From NCBI RefSeq assembly GCF_014960965.1, contig NZ_CP063169.1, positions 3,257,581-3,321,580 of the forward strand: a stretch of DNA of 64,000 nucleotides, read 5' to 3'. The notes beneath the pieces are model-generated. The model saw only the letters and a list, made by a program, of their open reading frames with translations, had not been told where the DNA came from and did not search any database. Source of the stretch: Ruania alkalisoli. Lineage in GTDB: Bacteria > Actinomycetota > Actinomycetes > Actinomycetales > Beutenbergiaceae. Made by a program: the position numbers and the translations under genes. Positions 45,915 through 55,316 of this stretch are shown here, piece by piece (the first letter of the stretch is position 1; every line of letters starts with the position of its first letter).

Positions 45915-46931
45915 TCAGGTAGCGGAGACGTCCAGGGAGCGACGCGCACCCCGGGCGGGCCGGCCCACCGGCTGGCCTGCCTTCTTCAGATCGGCACGCA
46001 ACTCCCGCGGGAGGGAGAACATCAAGTCCTCGGTGGCAGTGCGCACCTCCTCCACCTCACCGAATCCCCACTCGCCAAGCTGGGTGATCACGTCGCGCAC
46101 GAGGATCTCCGGCACTGACGCGCCCGAGCTCAAGCCCACGCTGCGCGCACCCTCGAACCATGCCGGGTCGAGTCCATCGGCGGTGTCGACCCGGTAGGCG
46201 GAGCGTGCACCGGCCTCGAGCGCCACCTCCACCAAACGCACAGAGTTCGAGGAGTTGGCCGAGCCGACCACGATCATTACGTCTGCATCCGGAGCGATCT
46301 TCTTCACCGCCACCTGGCGGTTCTGCGTGGCGTAGCAGATGTCGTCACTGGGCGGATCCTGCAGCTGCGGGAACTTCTCCCGCAGCCGGCGCACCGTCTC
46401 CATCGTCTCGTCGACCGAGAGCGTCGTCTGCGACAGCCACACCACCTTCTCGGGATCGCGCACGCTCACACTGTCGACGGCGGCAGGACCGTCGACCAGT
46501 TGGATGTGGTCGGGCGCCTCGCCCGCGGTCCCCTCGACCTCCTCGTGGCCGTCGTGCCCGATGAGCAGGATGTCGTACTCGTCCTTGGCGAACCGGACGG
46601 CCTCCTTGTGCACCTTCGTCACCAGCGGGCACGTGGCATCGATCGTGTCGAGGTTGCGTTCAGCTGCCTGGGCATGCACGGCCGGCGAGACACCGTGGGC
46701 GGAGAAGATCACCCGTGCGCCCTCAGGCACCTCGTCCGTCTCGTGCACGAAAATCGCCCCGCGCTTGGAGAGGGTCTCCACCACGTACTTGTTGTGGACG
46801 ATCTCCCTGCGCACGTAGATCGGCGCACCGTAGTGGTCCAGGGCCTGCTCGACGGCTTCGACAGCCCGATCGACCCCCGCACAGTAGCCGCGGGGTGCAG
46901 CGAGCAGGATGCGCTTGGTGGAAGTCGTCAC
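45915..46931 (-). CDS. ispH: 4-hydroxy-3-methylbut-2-enyl diphosphate reductase IspH
   Basis: Last enzyme of the MEP isoprenoid pathway, reducing HMBPP to IPP and DMAPP with a 4Fe-4S cluster. The 338-aa protein has the three cluster cysteines in [10 protein letters not shown] (Cys17), [12 protein letters not shown] (about 100) and [11 protein letters not shown] (about 200), plus the catalytic Glu region (GTAGEAP) and [13 protein letters not shown] for substrate binding. The start [19 protein letters not shown] is standard. It provides precursors used by the Z-isoprenyl diphosphate synthase at 55317-56078. Confidence 0.97.
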   Translation of the reverse strand: MTTSTKRILLAAPRGYCAGVDRAVEAVEQALDHYGAPIYVRREIVHNKYVVETLSKRGAIFVHETDEVPEGARVIFSAHGVSPAVHAQAAERNLDTIDATCPLVTKVHKEAVRFAKDEYDILLIGHDGHEEVEGTAGEAPDHIQLVDGPAAVDSVSVRDPEKVVWLSQTTLSVDETMETVRRLREKFPQLQDPPSDDICYATQNRQVAVKKIAPDADVMIVVGSANSSNSVRLVEVALEAGARSAYRVDTADGLDPAWFEGARSVGLSSGASVPEILVRDVITQLGEWGFGEVEEVRTATEDLMFSLPRELRADLKKAGQPVGRPARGARRSLDVSAT

Positions 46932-47016
46932 GGATTCAGTCTACGTGCCAGGTCGAGGCCCATCCGGGGGGCTGACCTGTGGGATCAGCCACCCGTCCGG
47001 CTCACGACGGCGTCCC

Positions 47017-48276
47017 TCACCGATAGGCGAGGCGGCGCAGCAGCCCTTCGGCTGGCCCCCGCCAACCGCGGCGCTCGTAGAGGTAGGTCACCGCAGCCAG
47101 CACCGTCCACCCCGCGACCGCGATCGCAGCGACCCCTGCGCTGTTCAGGTCCGCCCCCAGTCCGATGCCCCAGGCACTCAGCAGCGGCGCGAAGATGACC
47201 GATTGGCCCAGGTAGTTCGACAGCGACCGCTTCCCCACGGCCTTGATCGCCACGACGGGCCCACTCATGGCACCTGCTCGCTGGAGCCTGTCGGCGAGGA
47301 GGGTGAAGACGGCGACGTAGCCGAGGCCGCCGAAGATCCCGGTCACCGACTGGGTCAGGGTAAAGATCCACGACTGGTGCGGGCCGAGCTCGAACACACC
47401 CACATGGGTGAGTGCATTGGGCAACCCGCCCACCACTCCGACGGCGACTCCGATTACCGCGGTGCGGCGCAACAGTCGTGCATGAGCCCGCGGATCTTCG
47501 AGAATCTGCCGGCGCGCCGCCCAGAACGCCAGCAGAATCATGGTCGGGACGACCAGTCCGATGATGCCCTGACCGATCGCGATCAGCGGCCAGGTCGCCA
47601 GCCGCAGGAGGACGGAGGCAAGGTAGTCCTCCTCACCACTGAGGGCGGCAGGGTCGACGAAGCCGCCGCCCTGCTCGAACGCTGGGTCGGCCGGGATGAA
47701 GGGCAGCGCGACCAGCCCCAGCAGGGTGATCACAGTCAGTATCCCGGTGAGCACGGCCGCCCACACGATGAGGGTCCGGTCCATACGCCGCAGGAAGATC
47801 GCCACCATGATCAGCCCGACCAGACCGTACGCACCGACGATGTCCCCGAACCACAGCAATGCAGCGTGGACCGCGCCGAACACGATCATCCACCAGTGCC
47901 GCCGCCGGAGGATCGCGCGCACCGCCTGCTCGGTTGCACCGGCCTCGATCTGGCGCCGGTACAGCTGCACGATCCCGTACCCGAACAAGAACGCGAAGAG
48001 CGGGTAGATGCGGGCGTCGACGGCCGTGATCAGCACGAACTGGACGATGCGGTCCACGACGGAACCGTCGATCGGATGGGCCGAGGTCATGCCGGAGGCC
48101 TGCCCGTACAGGTACCACGGCGTGTTCGCGAGCGCGATCAACAACAGCATGAATCCGCGCGCGAGATCGGGCGCCAGGGCCCGCTCAGTTGCGGTCGAGG
48201 GGCCTCGAACGAGAGCACTCGTGCTCGATGCGGTCAGGGCGTCTGCGGTATCTGCGATCCGGCCGGGCTCAGTCAT
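47017..48276 (-). CDS. DUF418 (YeiB-like) membrane protein
   Basis: A 419-aa polytopic protein with about 10 hydrophobic helices. The N-terminus has ERALAPDLARGFMLLLIALAN, the usual DUF418 opening (R-x-x-x-x-D-x-x-R-G). The C-terminus has VGKRSLSNYLGQSVIFAPLLSAWGIGL, matching the DUF418 signature (G-R-x-x-L-T/S-N-Y-L-x-Q-S). Members are membrane proteins of unknown function related to acyltransferase-3 proteins. ATG 48276 follows a GGTGGC. It is divergent from xseA. Confidence 0.88.
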   Translation of the reverse strand: MTEPGRIADTADALTASSTSALVRGPSTATERALAPDLARGFMLLLIALANTPWYLYGQASGMTSAHPIDGSVVDRIVQFVLITAVDARIYPLFAFLFGYGIVQLYRRQIEAGATEQAVRAILRRRHWWMIVFGAVHAALLWFGDIVGAYGLVGLIMVAIFLRRMDRTLIVWAAVLTGILTVITLLGLVALPFIPADPAFEQGGGFVDPAALSGEEDYLASVLLRLATWPLIAIGQGIIGLVVPTMILLAFWAARRQILEDPRAHARLLRRTAVIGVAVGVVGGLPNALTHVGVFELGPHQSWIFTLTQSVTGIFGGLGYVAVFTLLADRLQRAGAMSGPVVAIKAVGKRSLSNYLGQSVIFAPLLSAWGIGLGADLNSAGVAAIAVAGWTVLAAVTYLYERRGWRGPAEGLLRRLAYR

Positions 48277-48542
48277 AGCGCCACCGTGACACTGCGTGAG
48301 GCGCGACCACATCGTCCGTGCGGGGGATCTGCGCGGCCGCATCTCCCTATCGCGAGTGATCGTGCTCCGCCCCGAATCCCCATTCCGCCGGGCCCCCCAG
48401 GGGGAAGGTGGCTCGGCGGCGGAACGGGATTCGACGCGAGGCAGGTGGTGGCTGCAGGGCAGGCAGGGCGTGGGCAGGTCGCGGGTGCAGGGCAAGCACA
48501 GGATGGCGCGGGAATGTCGGCGGGATGCGGCAGGCTAGAGGT

Positions 48543-49841
48543 ATGCAACCGCCCGAGCCAAGGCCCGGCGCCTCCACCGGTGCTGCGCCCACCGAGCTGC
48601 CCGCCCGGGCGCTGGACACCACGGCCGAGCACCCGTGGCCGGTTCGGCTCCTTTCGGCGAAGATCGCCGACTACGTCAACAAGATGGCCCCCGTCTGGGT
48701 CGAGGGTCAGCTGGTCCAGGTCAATGCTCACAATGCGTCCGCGAACGCCTACCTCACGCTGCGTGACACCGATGTGGACATGTCCCTGAACGTCACCATG
48801 CTCAAGCGCCTGCTCGCCGGTGCCGGCACCGCCGTCGAGGAGGGCGCGCACGTGGTGGTGCGCGGCAAACCGTCGTTCTGGGCCAAACGCGGGACGTTGA
48901 GCCTGCGAGCCACTGACATCCGCGCGATCGGCCTCGGCGAGTTGCTCGCCCGGATCGAGCACCTGAAACGGATCCTCGCCGCGGAGGGTCTGTTCGACGC
49001 CGACCGCAAGCGCGCGCTGCCGTTCCTGCCCACCCGGGTCGGGTTGATCTGCGGGCGGGACGCCAAGGCCAAGCACGACGTCATCGTCAACGCCTCCGCC
49101 CGGTGGCCGCAGGTGCAGTTCGAGGTGCGCGAGGTGGCCGTCCAGGGCACGAGCAGCGTCGGCGAGGTCAGCCGTGCGATCGCCGAGCTCGACGCTCATC
49201 GCGAGGTGGACGTCATCGTCGTGGCGCGCGGTGGCGGTTCGGTCGAGGACCTGCTGCCGTTCTCCAACGAGAGCATGGTCCGCGCGGCGGCTGCCTGCCG
49301 CACCCCGCTGGTGGCGGCCATCGGTCACGAGACCGACTGCCCGTTGCTGGACCTCGTGGCCGACTACCGCGCCTCCACCCCCACGGACGCCGCCAAGCGC
49401 ATCGTGCCCGACATGGCCGCCGAGCTCAGTCGCATCGACCAGGCCCGGCACCGGATGGGAGCGGCACTGCATCGCAGGCTCGCGGTCGAATCCGACCGCC
49501 TGGCAGCACTGCGCTCGCGCCCGGTCCTTGCCCAGCCGCACGTGCTCGCCGACAGCAGAGCCGAGCAGATGGACCGGTGGCGCGACCAGGGCCGGGCGGC
49601 TTTCACCTCTCGCCTCGAGCGGGCGGCCGGTGAGGTGGCCAATCTCAGGACGGCGCTGCGCACCCTCTCCCCCGACGCCACCCTGCGACGGGGATACGCC
49701 GTGCTCCGCACCCCCACCGGAGCGGTCGTGCGCGACCCAGCCACCGTCAGCGTCGGGGACGATCTGCGTGCGCTGGTAGCCGGTGGCGAGCTCACCGTGT
49801 CGGTGCGTGGAACCGAACCCACCCGCAAGACCTCGACGTGA
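48543..49841 (+). CDS. xseA: Exodeoxyribonuclease VII large subunit
   Basis: The 432-aa catalytic subunit of ExoVII, a single-strand DNA exonuclease that trims DNA in repair. It has the OB-fold N-terminus (WVEGQLVQVNAH ... AYLTLRD), then the catalytic domain with LPFLPTRVGLICGRDAKAKHDVIVNASARWP, DVIVVARGGGSVEDLLPFSNE and TPLVAAIGHETDCPLLDLVADYRASTPTDAA, the XseA signature. A C-terminal helical part and the LRRGYAVLRT tail follow. ATG 48543 is preceded by TAGAGG. xseB follows 4 bp after the stop. Confidence 0.97.
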   Translation: MQPPEPRPGASTGAAPTELPARALDTTAEHPWPVRLLSAKIADYVNKMAPVWVEGQLVQVNAHNASANAYLTLRDTDVDMSLNVTMLKRLLAGAGTAVEEGAHVVVRGKPSFWAKRGTLSLRATDIRAIGLGELLARIEHLKRILAAEGLFDADRKRALPFLPTRVGLICGRDAKAKHDVIVNASARWPQVQFEVREVAVQGTSSVGEVSRAIAELDAHREVDVIVVARGGGSVEDLLPFSNESMVRAAAACRTPLVAAIGHETDCPLLDLVADYRASTPTDAAKRIVPDMAAELSRIDQARHRMGAALHRRLAVESDRLAALRSRPVLAQPHVLADSRAEQMDRWRDQGRAAFTSRLERAAGEVANLRTALRTLSPDATLRRGYAVLRTPTGAVVRDPATVSVGDDLRALVAGGELTVSVRGTEPTRKTST

Positions 49842-49845
49842 TTGG

Positions 49846-50172
49846 ATGACCTGCGTGAGCGCCAGTACCGACGTCCGTGACCTCAGCTACGAGCAGGCCC
49901 GTGATGAGCTCGTCGAGGTGGTGAACAAGCTCGAGAGCGGCGCCGCCTCGCTCGAGGAGTCTCTCGACCTGTGGGAACGCGGCGAGGCGCTCGCGGACCG
50001 CTGCCAGAGCTGGCTGGACGCGGCCCGCGCGAGGATCGACGCTACCCGCGGCGCATCCGCCGAGACGAGTACCGATCCCGACGACGAGAACAGCGGCGAG
50101 GACGAGGGCGAAGGCACGATGGCTGTCACGAACGAGCCAGTCGCGGCGAGCGACCCGGACGAGGAGAACTGA
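49846..50172 (+). CDS. xseB: Exodeoxyribonuclease VII small subunit
   Basis: The 108-aa helical subunit of ExoVII. The core LSYEQARDELVEVVNKLESGAASLEESLDLWERGEALADRCQSWLDAARARID is the complete family signature. An acidic tail rich in Asp and Glu (about 35 residues) is longer than usual. ATG 49846 is used; GTG 49855 (VSASTDV) is an alternative start. It lies between xseA (4-bp gap) and a sugar kinase whose ATG is 2 bp past the stop, so all are in one operon. Confidence 0.95.
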   Translation: MTCVSASTDVRDLSYEQARDELVEVVNKLESGAASLEESLDLWERGEALADRCQSWLDAARARIDATRGASAETSTDPDDENSGEDEGEGTMAVTNEPVAASDPDEEN

Positions 50173-50173
50173 G

Positions 50174-51100
50174 ATGACGCACGCCCTGGTGATCGGCGAG
50201 GCCCTCGTGGACGTGGTCCGCGCTGCCGACGGAACGGTGACCGAACACCCCGGGGGGTCACCGGCGAATGTGGCCCTCGGACTGGCACGGCTGGGACGCA
50301 ACACCGAGCTCGCGACCTGGCTGGGTAAGGACGCTCGCGGTGAGCTGGTGAGCTCTCATCTCACTGCGAGCGGGGTTCGGCTGGTACCGGGCTCCGACCG
50401 GGCCGAGCGCACCCCGACCGCCGTGGCCACCTTGGCCGGGGACGGCAGTGCGACCTACGAGTTCGACCTCGCGTGGCGCGTGCCCGAGGTCGCCCTCGAT
50501 GACACTGTCACGGTGCTGCACTCGGGCTCGATCGCCGGGACGCTCGCGCCCGGAGGAGCGGCCGTCGCCGAGATCGCTGCCGCAGCACGCGAGCACGCGA
50601 CGATCAGCTACGACCCGAATGCCCGCCCGACCATCATGGGCAGTGCCGACGAGGCACGGCCGGTGATCGAGCATCTCGTCTCCCTCGCCGACGTCGTCAA
50701 GGTCTCGGACGAGGATGTCGCCTGGCTCTACCCGGGAGAAAGCGACATCGAGGTGATCCAGCGGTGGGTGCACGCCGGACCGTCAGTCGTCGTCCTCACT
50801 CGCGGTGGGACGGGCTCGGTCGGCGTTACTGTCACCGGAGGATCGGTCGAGGTCCCGGCTCCGCGCACCGAGGTGGTCGACACCGTCGGTGCAGGCGACT
50901 CCTACATGGCGGGCCTGCTGGACGGTCTCTGGAGTGCGAACCTGCTCGGCGCCAAGCGCCGCGACGCGCTCCGCCTGATCGAGGAGGACGCCCTGCGTGC
51001 GGCCATGACCCACGCCGCCCGGATCGCCGCGATCGTCGTCTCCCGGGCCGGCGCCAACCCACCGACCACTGCCGAGCTGACCCGTGAGGAGAACGCGTGA
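50174..51100 (+). CDS. PfkB-family carbohydrate kinase
   Basis: A 308-aa ribokinase-superfamily kinase that phosphorylates a sugar with ATP. PfkB signature 1 is GGSPANVALGLARLGRNTEL, and signature 2 is DTVGAGDSYMAGLLDGL with the catalytic Asp. The overall pattern is close to fructokinases and 2-keto-3-deoxygluconate kinases; the substrate cannot be fixed from sequence. It is the third gene in the xseA operon and overlaps the carbonic anhydrase start by 4 bp (GTGA). Confidence 0.92.
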   Translation: MTHALVIGEALVDVVRAADGTVTEHPGGSPANVALGLARLGRNTELATWLGKDARGELVSSHLTASGVRLVPGSDRAERTPTAVATLAGDGSATYEFDLAWRVPEVALDDTVTVLHSGSIAGTLAPGGAAVAEIAAAAREHATISYDPNARPTIMGSADEARPVIEHLVSLADVVKVSDEDVAWLYPGESDIEVIQRWVHAGPSVVVLTRGGTGSVGVTVTGGSVEVPAPRTEVVDTVGAGDSYMAGLLDGLWSANLLGAKRRDALRLIEEDALRAAMTHAARIAAIVVSRAGANPPTTAELTREENA

Positions 51101-51756
51101 GCGAGCGACCCACCACACCCGCCGAAGCCTTCGCAGCCCTGACCGAGGGCAACCAGCGATTCGTCGCCGGCGAGATGGCCCACCCCAGTCAGGACGCTCA
51201 GCGACGAACTGAGCTCTCCTCCTCGCAGCACCCGTTCGCGGTCCTGTTCGGATGTTCGGATTCACGCCTGTCAGCCGAGATCATCTTCGACCGCGGCCTC
51301 GGTGACCTGTTCGTGGTCCGCACCGCCGGGCACGTCGTCGACACCACCGTGATCGGGTCGATCGAGTACGGCGTCGAGATGCTCGGCACACCGCTGGTCG
51401 TCGTACTGGGCCACGACAGCTGCGGTGCGATCGCCGCCGCTCACCAGGCACTGACAACCGGGGACCTGCCACGTAACTTCGTGCGCGCCGTCGTGGACAG
51501 GGTGATCCCGAGCCTGGTCACCGGGGCCGGCAGCGCCGACGGCGCCCGCGAGCAGTCCGAGGACCCACGCTCGGTCCGGCTTCCCGCCCCGGAGAACCTG
51601 CAGGCCGAGCACGTGCGCGCCACGGTGCGGATGCTGCACTCGTACTCGGCGACGCTCGCCGATGCAGTGGCCGAGGGTCGCTGCGCGATCGTCGGGATGG
51701 AGTACGCGCTCGGCGAGGGCACCGCACGGGTCGTCGAGGTGCTGGGCGAGATCTGA
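51097..51756 (+). CDS. Beta-carbonic anhydrase
   Basis: A 219-aa zinc enzyme that interconverts CO2 and bicarbonate. The zinc ligands are visible: Cys53 in FGCSDSR with the Asp-Arg dyad (CxDxR), His106 and Cys109 in LGHDSCGAI. The length matches plant-type beta-class enzymes in bacteria. GTG 51097 overlaps the kinase stop. It is the last gene of the xseA-xseB-kinase operon, followed by a perfect hairpin. Confidence 0.95.
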   Translation: MSERPTTPAEAFAALTEGNQRFVAGEMAHPSQDAQRRTELSSSQHPFAVLFGCSDSRLSAEIIFDRGLGDLFVVRTAGHVVDTTVIGSIEYGVEMLGTPLVVVLGHDSCGAIAAAHQALTTGDLPRNFVRAVVDRVIPSLVTGAGSADGAREQSEDPRSVRLPAPENLQAEHVRATVRMLHSYSATLADAVAEGRCAIVGMEYALGEGTARVVEVLGEI

Positions 51757-51804
51757 GGCAACCGCCACCGACTCGTGGCGACGGCGAGCGCGTCGGCGTG
51801 CCGT

Positions 51805-51831
51805 GCGCGGGCAGGGACCGCCTGCCCGCGC
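51805..51831. terminator. Bidirectional terminator between carbonic anhydrase and XRE-MurA genes
   Basis: GCGCGGGCAGG (51805-51815) pairs perfectly with CCTGCCCGCGC (51821-51831) around a 5-nt loop between two convergent genes. Confidence 0.7.
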
Positions 51832-51838
51832 GGGCCAA

Positions 51839-53389
51839 TCAGTCGCGGAACGTCTCGATCTGCGCACCCAGCTCGATCAGCCGCTCCTGCAACTGCTCGT
51901 AGCCGCGGGCGATGATGTCGACGTTGCGCAACACCGAGGTCCCCTTGGCTGCGAGCATCGCCAGCAGGATCACGACGGCGGGACGAAGCGCAGGCGGGCA
52001 GCTCACCTCGGCCCCGGACCAGCGAGTCGGACCGGTGACGTCCAGCCGGTGCGGGTCCAGCAACCGCACGTCCGCACCGAGACGGGTCAAGTCGGTCAGG
52101 TGAATCGCCCGGTTGTCGTAGACCCAGTCGTGGATGAGCGTGGTCCCCGAAGCCGTGGCCGCGATGACCGCGAAGAACGGCAGGTTGTCGATGTTCAACC
52201 CGGGGAAAGGCATCGGGTGGATCTTGTCGATCGGGGCTCGCAGCTGGCTGGGATGGACGGTCACATCGACCAGCCGGGTGCGCCCGTTGGCGGCCGCGTA
52301 CTCCGGCGAGAGTGTGTAACTCAGGCCCATCTCGGCCAGCGTGGCGAGCTCGATCTCCATGAACTCGATCGGCACCCGGGCCACGGTGATCTCCGAGTCC
52401 GTCACGATCCCGGCGGTCAGCAGGCTCATCGCCTCGACCGGGTCCTCTCCCGGGGAGTACTCCACGTCGGTGTCGATATCGCGCACACCGTGGACCCGCA
52501 GGGTCGTGGTGCCGATGCCCTCGATCCGCACACCCAGCAGTTCGAGGTAGAAGCACAGGTCCTGCACCATGTAGTTCGGGCTGGCGTTGCGGATCGTGGT
52601 CACACCTGGGTGGCGGGCCGCGGCCATCAGGGCGTTCTCGGTGACGGTATCGCCGCGTTCGGTGAGGATGACGGTGGGACCGTCACCGCGGTCGGTGCTG
52701 ATGCTACTGACGGTGGCCTCGTAGTTCCCGGCCGTGGCCACGACGTCCAGCCCGAATGGTCGCAGCGCGATCATGTGCGGTTCCACGGTGCGGGTGCCGA
52801 GGTCGCAGCCACCGGCATAGGGCAACTCGAACGACTGCTCCCTCCCCAGCAGCGGGCCGAGGAACATGATGATGCTACGGGTACGACGAGCCGCATCGGC
52901 GTCGATCGAGCTCAGGTCGAGCTCAGCCGGGGGCACGATCTCGAGATCCTTGCCGTCCGCCGACCAGGTGGCGCGGACACCGATCGAGCGCAGCACGTCG
53001 ACGATCCGATCGACCTCGACGATCCGGGCCACTGATCGCAGCGTGGTGCGGCCACGGTTGAGCAGCGAGGCACACAGCAGCGCGACCGCCCCGTTCTTGG
53101 ACGACTTCACCGTGATCGTGCCCGAGAGCCGTTGCCCGCCGGTCACGCGCAGATGAGAGGCACGCGGGGTGCCGATGGACAACAGATCAGCGTCAAGGGC
53201 GGCGTTGATCCGCGAGAGCAGCTCAACCGACAGGTTCTGGCTGCCCTGCTCGATGCGGGCAATGGCACTCTGGCTGGTGCCGAGACGTTCGGCGAGCTGA
53301 GTCTGGGTCAGCCCCCGATTCTGTCGCGCCCCCCGGATCAGCGTGCCGATCTCCGTGAGTGAGGTCTGGGTCTCGTCGATCACCGTCAT
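51839..53389 (-). CDS. XRE helix-turn-helix fused to a MurA-like enolpyruvyl transferase
   Basis: A 516-aa protein. Residues about 12-68 are an XRE/Cro DNA-binding domain (LIRGARQNRGLTQTQLAERLGTSQSAIARIEQGSQNLSVELLSRI). The rest is an EPSP-type fold close to MurA (UDP-GlcNAc enolpyruvyl transferase, first step of peptidoglycan synthesis). It has the GTITVKSSKNGAVALLCASLL start and the active-site loop YAGGCDLGTRTVEPH, with the Cys that fosfomycin attacks in MurA. Actinobacteria carry such HTH-bearing MurA paralogues beside a normal MurA. It could be a regulator that senses a cell wall precursor. ATG 53389 is used; GTG 53398 is an alternative. A palindrome lies upstream. Confidence 0.9.
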   Translation of the reverse strand: MTVIDETQTSLTEIGTLIRGARQNRGLTQTQLAERLGTSQSAIARIEQGSQNLSVELLSRINAALDADLLSIGTPRASHLRVTGGQRLSGTITVKSSKNGAVALLCASLLNRGRTTLRSVARIVEVDRIVDVLRSIGVRATWSADGKDLEIVPPAELDLSSIDADAARRTRSIIMFLGPLLGREQSFELPYAGGCDLGTRTVEPHMIALRPFGLDVVATAGNYEATVSSISTDRGDGPTVILTERGDTVTENALMAAARHPGVTTIRNASPNYMVQDLCFYLELLGVRIEGIGTTTLRVHGVRDIDTDVEYSPGEDPVEAMSLLTAGIVTDSEITVARVPIEFMEIELATLAEMGLSYTLSPEYAAANGRTRLVDVTVHPSQLRAPIDKIHPMPFPGLNIDNLPFFAVIAATASGTTLIHDWVYDNRAIHLTDLTRLGADVRLLDPHRLDVTGPTRWSGAEVSCPPALRPAVVILLAMLAAKGTSVLRNVDIIARGYEQLQERLIELGAQIETFRD

Positions 53390-53400
53390 ACGGCCCACGT

Positions 53401-53418
53401 TATCTCGGATCTGAGATA
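53401..53418. promoter_or_regulatory. Candidate autoregulatory operator of the XRE-MurA gene
   Basis: TATCTC-GGATCT-GAGATA has perfect 6-bp outer arms and a near-symmetric GATC core, 12 bp upstream of the ATG. An 18-bp dyad at the start of a gene encoding an XRE domain suggests it binds its own product. Confidence 0.6.
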
Positions 53419-53482
53419 TCGTCAGGCGCTTGAGACCATAATCACGAAATCTTCACGATCACTCACCCAGCCAGAGCATAGT

Positions 53483-53517
53483 CCGGCCCACCTCAGCCAT
53501 GAACTGAGGCGGGCCGG
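53483..53517 (-). terminator. Terminator downstream of phoH
   Basis: Arms 53483-53496 and 53504-53517 pair over 14 bp with one mismatch around a 7-nt loop, 34 bp past the phoH stop. It separates phoH from the XRE-MurA promoter. Confidence 0.65.
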
Positions 53518-53550
53518 CGCAGGCGAGCAAGGGACGCCGTCGTGGGCTGG

Positions 53551-54957
53551 TCAGGCCCCTTCGAGCATCTCGGTGACGAGCGCGGCCACCGGCGAACGCT
53601 CCGACCGGGTGAGCGTGACGTGCGCGAACAGCGGGTGCCCCTTGAGCGATTCGATGACCGCCGCGACGCCATCGTGGCGCCCCACGCGCAGGTTGTCGCG
53701 CTGGGCGACGTCGTGGGTGAGGACCACCCGCGAACTCTGCCCGATCCGGGAGAGAACGGTCAGCAGCACGTTGCGCTCCAGCGACTGCGCCTCGTCCACG
53801 ATCACGAAGGCGTCATGCAGCGAGCGCCCGCGAATGTGGGTCAGCGGCAGCACCTCGAGCATGCCGCGATCCATCACCTCATCCACCACGTCGGAGGAGA
53901 CCACCGCGCCGAGCGTGTCGAAGACCGCCTGCGCCCACGGGTTCATCTTCTCGGACTCGTTCCCAGGCAGATAACCCAGATCCTGCCCGCCCACCGCGTA
54001 AAGCGGCCGGAAGACCATCACCTTGCGGTGCTCGCGCCGCTCCAGCACCGCCTCCAACCCGGCACTGAGGGCGAGCGCGGACTTCCCCGTTCCCGCTCGC
54101 CCACCAAGGGAGACGATGCCGATGTCGGAGTCGAGCAGCAGGTCGATAGCGATCCGCTGCTCGGCACTGCGACCGTGCATCCCGAACACATCGCGATCCC
54201 CGCGCACGAGGCGGATCTGCTTGTCCGGGGTGATCCGCCCCAGGGCGGACCCGCGTTGGGAGTGCAGCACCAGACCGGTGTGGCAGGGCAGGTCGCGCAA
54301 CGGCTCCGACGCCACAACATCGGCCACCGCGAGCGTCTCCTCGGCGAAGAGGCGATTCATCTCCTCCTCCGAGAGCGACCCTTCAGCCATCCCTCGGAAC
54401 CCGGAGTCGACGGCCAGCTGGGCCCGGTACTCCTCGGCACGCATCCCGACGGCAGACGCCTTGACCCGCATGGGCAGGTCCTTGGAGACCACCACCACCG
54501 AGACGCCCTCGGCACGCAGGTTCGCCGCGACGGAGAGGATGCGGGTGTCGTTGTCACCGAGCCGCATCCCGGACGGGAGGATCTCCGGGTCGGAGTGGTT
54601 GAGCTCGACCCGGATGGTCCCGCCCGCCTCACCGACCGGGACGGGCCGGTCGAGATAGCCGTGGGTCTGGCGCAGGTCGTCGAGGTGCCGCAGGGCACTG
54701 CGGGCGAAGTACCCGAGCTCGGGGTGGTGGCGCTTTCCTTCCAGTTCGGTGACCACGACGATCGGCAGGACCACGTCGTGCTCCGCGAAGCGGTAGATCG
54801 CCCGCGGATCCGACAGCAGCACGGACGTATCGAGCACATAGGTGATGCGCTCACCGTCCGGCGAGGGACCGGCAACCGGCAACGGTGCGGCCTGTCCCTC
54901 ACCACCCTCCGGCACATCGGGGACCGGGGTGTCGAACGTGAGGGACTCTCGGCTCAC
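53551..54957 (-). CDS. PIN-PhoH protein (PhoH2 type ATPase/ribonuclease)
   Basis: A 468-aa protein with an N-terminal PIN domain ([39 protein letters not shown], then [13 protein letters not shown] and [14 protein letters not shown]) and a C-terminal PhoH ATPase (Walker [16 protein letters not shown], Walker [15 protein letters not shown], and the switch [16 protein letters not shown]). PhoH2 proteins are RNA helicase/ribonucleases related to toxin-antitoxin modules. No antitoxin gene is visible upstream. It is followed by a hairpin. The upstream 359-bp gap has no clear gene. Confidence 0.95.
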   Translation of the reverse strand: MSRESLTFDTPVPDVPEGGEGQAAPLPVAGPSPDGERITYVLDTSVLLSDPRAIYRFAEHDVVLPIVVVTELEGKRHHPELGYFARSALRHLDDLRQTHGYLDRPVPVGEAGGTIRVELNHSDPEILPSGMRLGDNDTRILSVAANLRAEGVSVVVVSKDLPMRVKASAVGMRAEEYRAQLAVDSGFRGMAEGSLSEEEMNRLFAEETLAVADVVASEPLRDLPCHTGLVLHSQRGSALGRITPDKQIRLVRGDRDVFGMHGRSAEQRIAIDLLLDSDIGIVSLGGRAGTGKSALALSAGLEAVLERREHRKVMVFRPLYAVGGQDLGYLPGNESEKMNPWAQAVFDTLGAVVSSDVVDEVMDRGMLEVLPLTHIRGRSLHDAFVIVDEAQSLERNVLLTVLSRIGQSSRVVLTHDVAQRDNLRVGRHDGVAAVIESLKGHPLFAHVTLTRSERSPVAALVTEMLEGA

Positions 54958-55316
54958 GGCTAGCTCCTCCAGCAGGGCCTGCCCTGCCGCTCACGCGACC
55001 AGGACAGGATCGGGGTGAGAGCGGGAGGCGCCACATGAGCGCGGGCGGCCGGTGGCTCCACCTGCGGACTCGTCTGCGTCATGGGCTGGCCTTCCGGCGA
55101 ACGACCGGGATGTCGTCCGGTAGCCCCAACCTACGACGGCGTTCGAGCGGTTTCGTCGATCGGCGCGCCGCGTTGGTACATCCGGGGCAAGAGTTCACGT
55201 GCCCGTTACCGCGCACTCATCCCGCCCCTCCCCACCTGCCACGACCGCTGAGTTGTTCGACGTCTGGCGCCGCGAACGCCGAGCACGTCAGCGTTCGCTG
55301 GAGTGACGAGGAGGGC
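54958..55316. other. 359-bp gap with no gene
   Basis: Between the phoH start and the Z-isoprenyl diphosphate synthase stop I see no coding region with a start signal or recognisable product, no clear hairpin longer than 8 bp and no tRNA. It must contain the phoH promoter and the synthase terminator. Confidence 0.5.

Noticed and set aside
46909-48789. 626-codon plus-strand frame opposite the DUF418 gene
   Set aside because: It spans two real genes in opposite directions, and its product is rich in Arg, Asp, Gln and Pro without domains.
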